Positions 60,732 through 64,000 of a stretch of 64,000 bases of DNA are shown here, in pieces. The notes beneath the pieces are model-generated. The model had not been told where the DNA came from, ran no database searches, and was given only the letters and a program-made list of their open reading frames with translations. Made by a program: the position numbers and the translations under genes. Numbering within the stretch: the stretch's first letter is position 1; the number at the start of each line of letters is the position of its first letter. This DNA is from Paraburkholderia panacisoli (GTDB taxonomy: Bacteria > Pseudomonadota > Gammaproteobacteria > Burkholderiales > Burkholderiaceae): assembly GCF_008369935.1 (NCBI RefSeq), contig NZ_VTUZ01000049.1, positions 1 through 64,000 of the forward strand, read 5' to 3'.

Positions 60732-61561
60732 TGACCGCCGCCTCTATTCCCGCCGGTATCGTCGCGCCGCGTCCCGCCTGGCGCAGCCTGCTTTGGCTCA
60801 TCCCGTTGGCAGCGCTGTGGATCGTGTTGATCTACTGGAAGCCGGTTATCCCGACCAGCGGCGTTCCTACCACAGCTCATCAGTTGATGGCCCATGGGCT
60901 TATCGCGGTCGGATTGTGGCTCGGCCTCGACAACACGGACCTGACGCCGAGCCAACGCCGCACGACCTGGCTGGCGGTCGTGATTCCACACACGCTCTGG
61001 TTTGCTGTTGCCTGGAGCGCAGCGATCAACGGCGTCTTCCGCACGGGCGCCTCACCCTTGCCGTTGTTGCCGTTGGCGATCTTCCTGCCGGTGATGATCG
61101 GCACGCCGTTGTTGCTGTTGTCCAAACGGGTGGGGCAGGTGCTCGATGCGATGCCGGCGACCTGGCTTGTCGCTCTTCAGCTTTACCGGGTCTTCGGCAA
61201 CTGGGCTCTCGTCGCGTGGCTGCATGGGGGGCTGTCAGGCGTGTTCGCGTTGCCGGCGGGCACTGGCGATGTATTGACCGGCCTGCTGGCCGTGCCGACG
61301 GCAATCGCCGTGGCGAGCGGTACGGCTCAAGGGCGGAAGGCGGCGATCGCCTGGAACATCTTCGGCCTCGCCGACTTCGCCGTCGCGATTACCTTGGGGA
61401 TGATCACGTCGCCCGGCCCGTTCCAGTTGATCGCGCCGAGCGTGCCGAGCATCGGCGCCGGCGCATATCCGGATGTGCTGACGCCTGCTTTCGTGGTGCC
61501 AGGCTCGATCCTGCTGCACGCGCTGTCGCTGCGCCAGCTGATCCGACGACGCGTCGGCTGA
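60731..61561 (+). CDS. Multi-pass membrane protein of unknown function
   Basis: The 276-residue protein has eight or so hydrophobic segments ('LLWLIPLAALWIVLIYW', 'LMAHGLIAVGLWLGL', 'LAVVIPHTLWFAVAWSAAI', 'LPLLPLAIFLPVMIGTPLLLL'). It ends after 'FVVPGSILLHALSLRQLIRR'. No enzymatic motif was recognised. The start overlaps the methyltransferase stop by one base, so the pair probably works together at the membrane. Confidence 0.78.
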   Translation: MTAASIPAGIVAPRPAWRSLLWLIPLAALWIVLIYWKPVIPTSGVPTTAHQLMAHGLIAVGLWLGLDNTDLTPSQRRTTWLAVVIPHTLWFAVAWSAAINGVFRTGASPLPLLPLAIFLPVMIGTPLLLLSKRVGQVLDAMPATWLVALQLYRVFGNWALVAWLHGGLSGVFALPAGTGDVLTGLLAVPTAIAVASGTAQGRKAAIAWNIFGLADFAVAITLGMITSPGPFQLIAPSVPSIGAGAYPDVLTPAFVVPGSILLHALSLRQLIRRRVG

Positions 61562-61610
61562 TCTCCTTCCTATCCTTCGATGCGTTAGACAACACCTTAT
61601 AGGAGGTAGC

Positions 61611-62132
61611 ATGTCAACGGAACGTCTCTTCCAATTGCATCTCGTTCTGGGGTATGTCGCGTGGCTGCTTTGCTTGCACGTATACGTCTGGCCCAGGCTC
61701 AAATCGATGGACCCATTCGACGCGCAACGTGCGATCGCCACCTTGCACAGCTTCCGTTTCTTCGGACTGGTCTTTATCCTGCCGGGTATCGTCAGCCCCG
61801 ATCTGCCTGCCAGCTTCGCCGTGTTCGCCGCATACGGTGACCTGGCAACGGGAGTTCTGGCGATGCTCGCTCTACTCACAGCACCAATACGCCCACTCTT
61901 CTGGTTGTTCGTCGTAGCCTTTAATCTCGTGGGCGCGACCGACCTCATTGTTGACTACTACCACGCTATCCAGTCGGATCTTCCTGCGCATGCGGGAGAG
62001 CTGGGCGCTACGTATGCGATTCCGGTCATCTACGTGCCCGTGCTGATGATTACGCATGTTGTCGCCTTCTTTCTGCTGCTGCGCCCTCAGCCCAAGGCGA
62101 CTCGGAGCTATTTATCCTTCCGTAAGTCATGA
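61611..62132 (+). CDS. Four-helix membrane protein of unknown function
   Basis: The 173-residue protein has four to five hydrophobic segments ('LHLVLGYVAWLLCLHVYVW', 'FFGLVFILPGIV', 'LATGVLAMLALLTAPI', 'VPVLMITHVVAFFLLL'). It has a near-ideal ribosome site, AGGAGG seven bases before the ATG. It lies 49 bases after the preceding membrane-protein gene in the LysR-linked cluster. No known function. Confidence 0.75.
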   Translation: MSTERLFQLHLVLGYVAWLLCLHVYVWPRLKSMDPFDAQRAIATLHSFRFFGLVFILPGIVSPDLPASFAVFAAYGDLATGVLAMLALLTAPIRPLFWLFVVAFNLVGATDLIVDYYHAIQSDLPAHAGELGATYAIPVIYVPVLMITHVVAFFLLLRPQPKATRSYLSFRKS

Positions 62133-62557
62133 CATGACCAAAGCGTCGCCTGCCTCCGGCAGGCGGCGAGGTTCGAAGGGAGCGCCGCACGGATCGTCAG
62201 CGCTGACTCAGAGGCGCATGAGAGCGGTGACCATCCAGCGGCAATGATGATGCTATGACTACCTGAATGGGCGATTAGTGGATCAGGAGGGGACAGGACA
62301 AACTCTTCTACTCGTTCACCCTCAATAATCACGTGCTTCGCGAGCACCTGTTGAAACGTTCGAATGTCCCAGATATTAAGCATTCCGATGGCCGTAGATG
62401 GCCGAACCCAATCTCATACGCAGATTTTTTCCTATTGGATGTCGATCCTGCTGCTTGTCGCTCGTCGTTACTTGGAAATCAACCGGTCGAGAGCCTGGGA
62501 TATGCTGTTCGCCCCGAGTTCTAGCCGCCATCGCCATCTGATTCAGGAGGAAACACA
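62133..62557. other. Intergenic stretch with short unsupported ORFs
   Basis: About 425 bases include two overlapping rightward ORFs starting at 62333 and 62364; neither gives a recognisable protein. The sequence could be a remnant of a lost gene. The promoter of the SnoaL-like gene is expected here. Confidence 0.4.
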
Positions 62558-62986
62558 GTGGACAAACTCGACAATCCGATCCTGCAGGTCCTCAACGACT
62601 ACAAAGCTGCGGTATTCGCAAAAGACGTCGACTCGTTCGTCGCGCTGTACGACGCGGACGTGTTGGTCTTCGACATGTGGCGTGTATGGTCGTACAACGG
62701 CATTTCGTCCTGGCGGGAAATGGCGGGGGGCTGGTTCGGCTCACTGGGCACCGAACGCGTTATCGTGGATTTCAGCGACGTGCAAACGATCGTGACCCAG
62801 GACCTCGCAGTTGTTCACGCCTTCGTGACATACAAAGCCGTTACTACGGATGGCGTCGATCTGCGCTCGCTGGACAATCGACTGACCGTAACGCTCAGGC
62901 AAACGGGCGACGGGTGGAAGATTGTCCACCAACATACATCCTCTCCGATCGACCTCGCTACAGCTACGGTCATCTTCAAGCGTTGA
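62558..62986 (+). CDS. SnoaL-like/DUF4440 protein (NTF2 fold)
   Basis: The 142-residue protein has the 'LNDYKAAVFAKDVDSFVALYDADVLVFDMW' opening of SnoaL/DUF4440 proteins, then beta-strands 'DLAVVHAFVTYKAV', 'LDNRLTVTLRQTGDGWKIVHQHTSSPID'. Such domains bind small ligands or act as isomerases and hydrolases. AGGAGG lies ten bases before the ATG. It converges with the MFS gene at the right edge. Not closely related to the copy at 7672. Confidence 0.87.
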   Translation: MDKLDNPILQVLNDYKAAVFAKDVDSFVALYDADVLVFDMWRVWSYNGISSWREMAGGWFGSLGTERVIVDFSDVQTIVTQDLAVVHAFVTYKAVTTDGVDLRSLDNRLTVTLRQTGDGWKIVHQHTSSPIDLATATVIFKR

Positions 62987-63065
62987 TAGAACGAGCTGGA
63001 GGGGCAGCGCCAGGGTGAAACCGCGACGTCGGCATTTCCTCCGGCGAGTGTGAAGATCACGTGGG

Positions 63066-64000
63066 TCAACGCCGCGACAATTGCGCAACAGCCGGCTCGA
63101 GCAAGTTAGGCTGTTCCTCGATTACTTCCAGCGACCGCGAGCGGGTTTCGATACCGAAACTGAAAACGATCAGCGCCTGCAGCACAAGCAGCATCGCGAC
63201 GCTGAATGCCACATAGCGTATGCCGCCCGTCTGATAGACAAGCAGCGTGATGCCCGGCGCGCAGAACGACGCAATGCGGCCAAGTACCGCGCAAAAGCCG
63301 TTTCCACGGAGCCGGAAGCGCGTGCCGAACAGTTCCGGGATATAGCAGGCCACTGCCAGTGCGACGATTGCATAAAGGCAGCAGAAGAGCAGGAAGCCCA
63401 TGACGGCAGCCATCATGGGCGAGCTCGACAGTGCGTAGCTGACGCCCATCGCCGCGCCGAGCAGCGACGCGATGGTGATGCAACGGCGGCGCCCGAAGCG
63501 GTCGATGCAGAGCACGCCGATACCCGCGCCGACCGGGCCGCCTAGCGACATCACCATGCTATATCCGAGCGACGACGACAGACTGAGACCCTGCTTCAGC
63601 AGGAACGTGGGCACCCATGTGACAAAACTGTAGATCGCAATGCCAATCACGACCGAGATCGTCGAGCCGACCAGCGTGCGTGTCCAGACCTCACGCGAGA
63701 ACAGCACGGACAATGGCGGCGTAGGCGGGGTTTCCGCAAGCGCATGGGGCTGCTCGGGGGCGCGGTAGCCCTTGCCATATATCTCTTCCTCGATCCGCCT
63801 GACGATCTGTTCGGCCTCGTCGAGTCTGCCTTCGCCCGCGAGCCAGCGTGGCGACTCCGGCATCGACTTGCGCGCAACCCGCACCAGCAACGCCCCCGCG
63901 CCCGAGACGAAGAACATGGAACGCCAGCCCCACAGCGGAATCAGGAAATAGCCTGCCAGCGATGACACGAACAGCGCACTGTTGGTGACCAAAGCAAGCA
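63066..64000 (-). CDS. MFS transporter (C-terminal part; truncated by window end)
   Basis: The open frame runs off the right edge, so the first helices are missing. The visible ~310 residues include the central 'KSMPESPRWLAGEGRLDEAEQIV', a second-half loop 'IDRFGRRRCITIA' and 'CYIPELFGTRFRLRG', and about eight helices. The pattern is that of AAHS/sugar-type major facilitator carriers that import organic acids or sugars. The substrate cannot be assigned, and upstream neighbours are outside the window. Confidence 0.9.
   Translation of the reverse strand, partial: LALVTNSALFVSSLAGYFLIPLWGWRSMFFVSGAGALLVRVARKSMPESPRWLAGEGRLDEAEQIVRRIEEEIYGKGYRAPEQPHALAETPPTPPLSVLFSREVWTRTLVGSTISVVIGIAIYSFVTWVPTFLLKQGLSLSSSLGYSMVMSLGGPVGAGIGVLCIDRFGRRRCITIASLLGAAMGVSYALSSSPMMAAVMGFLLFCCLYAIVALAVACYIPELFGTRFRLRGNGFCAVLGRIASFCAPGITLLVYQTGGIRYVAFSVAMLLVLQALIVFSFGIETRSRSLEVIEEQPNLLEPAVAQLSRR

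Noticed and set aside
62333..62795. Two short rightward ORFs before the SnoaL-like gene
   Set aside because: Neither translation resembles a known family, and the second runs out of frame into the SnoaL gene.
1..64000. CRISPR arrays, tRNA or rRNA genes, complete transposons, prophage
   Set aside because: Reading both strands showed no regularly spaced repeats, no tRNA-like T-loop sequence in a plausible fold, no intact transposase and no phage structural genes.

Overview
The window is high-GC DNA densely packed with catabolic and transport operons. It most resembles an accessory or secondary-chromosome region of a Burkholderiaceae bacterium (Paraburkholderia, Caballeronia or a relative). This rests on codon use, a DUF4148-like exported peptide, several short Burkholderia-style proteins near 27.6-29.7 kb and the many ABC-transport/regulator cassettes. 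It is an inference from sequence style, not a database match. I saw no tRNA, rRNA, CRISPR array or complete insertion sequence.

Layout. 0-2.1 kb: the end of a YtcJ-like amidohydrolase with a Cys/His-rich tail, a DoxX-like membrane protein and a secreted VOC-fold protein. 2.5-10.8 kb: a cyclic-nucleotide-domain/thioredoxin-reductase-like fusion without the redox CxxC, a decayed SDR, lipoproteins, a TetR-controlled SDR/SnoaL pair with two visible operators, an IS256-type transposase remnant and a beta-propeller lipoprotein. 10.9-27.2 kb: two paralogous spermidine/putrescine-type ABC uptake systems arranged as a divergent mirror image. Each has a fused double permease and an associated IclR regulator. 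One is combined with an FAD-linked oxidase, a DapA-type lyase and an FMN hydroxyacid dehydrogenase; the other with a crotonase and an acyl-CoA ligase. 27.6-29.7 kb: a universal stress protein and small proteins. 30.1-32.8 kb: a TTG-initiated amidohydrolase with an MFS transporter and a strong terminator.

33.0-47.2 kb: an 11-gene leftward operon encoding sugar-type ABC uptake, GMC and aldehyde dehydrogenases, an SDR, a Gfo/Idh/MocA oxidoreductase, an acyl-CoA transferase, a crotonase and a DUF993 aldolase-like protein. It is driven from a consensus-like promoter flanked and overlapped by three near-identical LacI-type operators, beside a divergent LacI regulator. This mix of sugar-type import and CoA chemistry without a sugar kinase is the best candidate for an undescribed catabolic pathway. 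47.3-51.1 kb: a dicarboxylate symporter and a fumarase/CMLE-superfamily lyase, divergent from a GntR/UTRA regulator with two perfect palindromic operators.

51.2-54.7 kb: a DUF4148-like peptide, then a membrane hybrid histidine kinase and a NarL-type regulator whose genes converge and overlap at their 3' ends. 55.2-56.7 kb: a patch of clearly lower GC with a two-helix membrane protein, a YkgJ-type cysteine-cluster protein and a small ORF. 56.9-58.6 kb: a cobalt-type nitrile hydratase (alpha, beta, accessory) with no amidase beside it. 58.8-63.0 kb: a LysR regulator divergent from a methyltransferase and two membrane proteins, then a SnoaL-like protein. The window ends inside a leftward MFS transporter.
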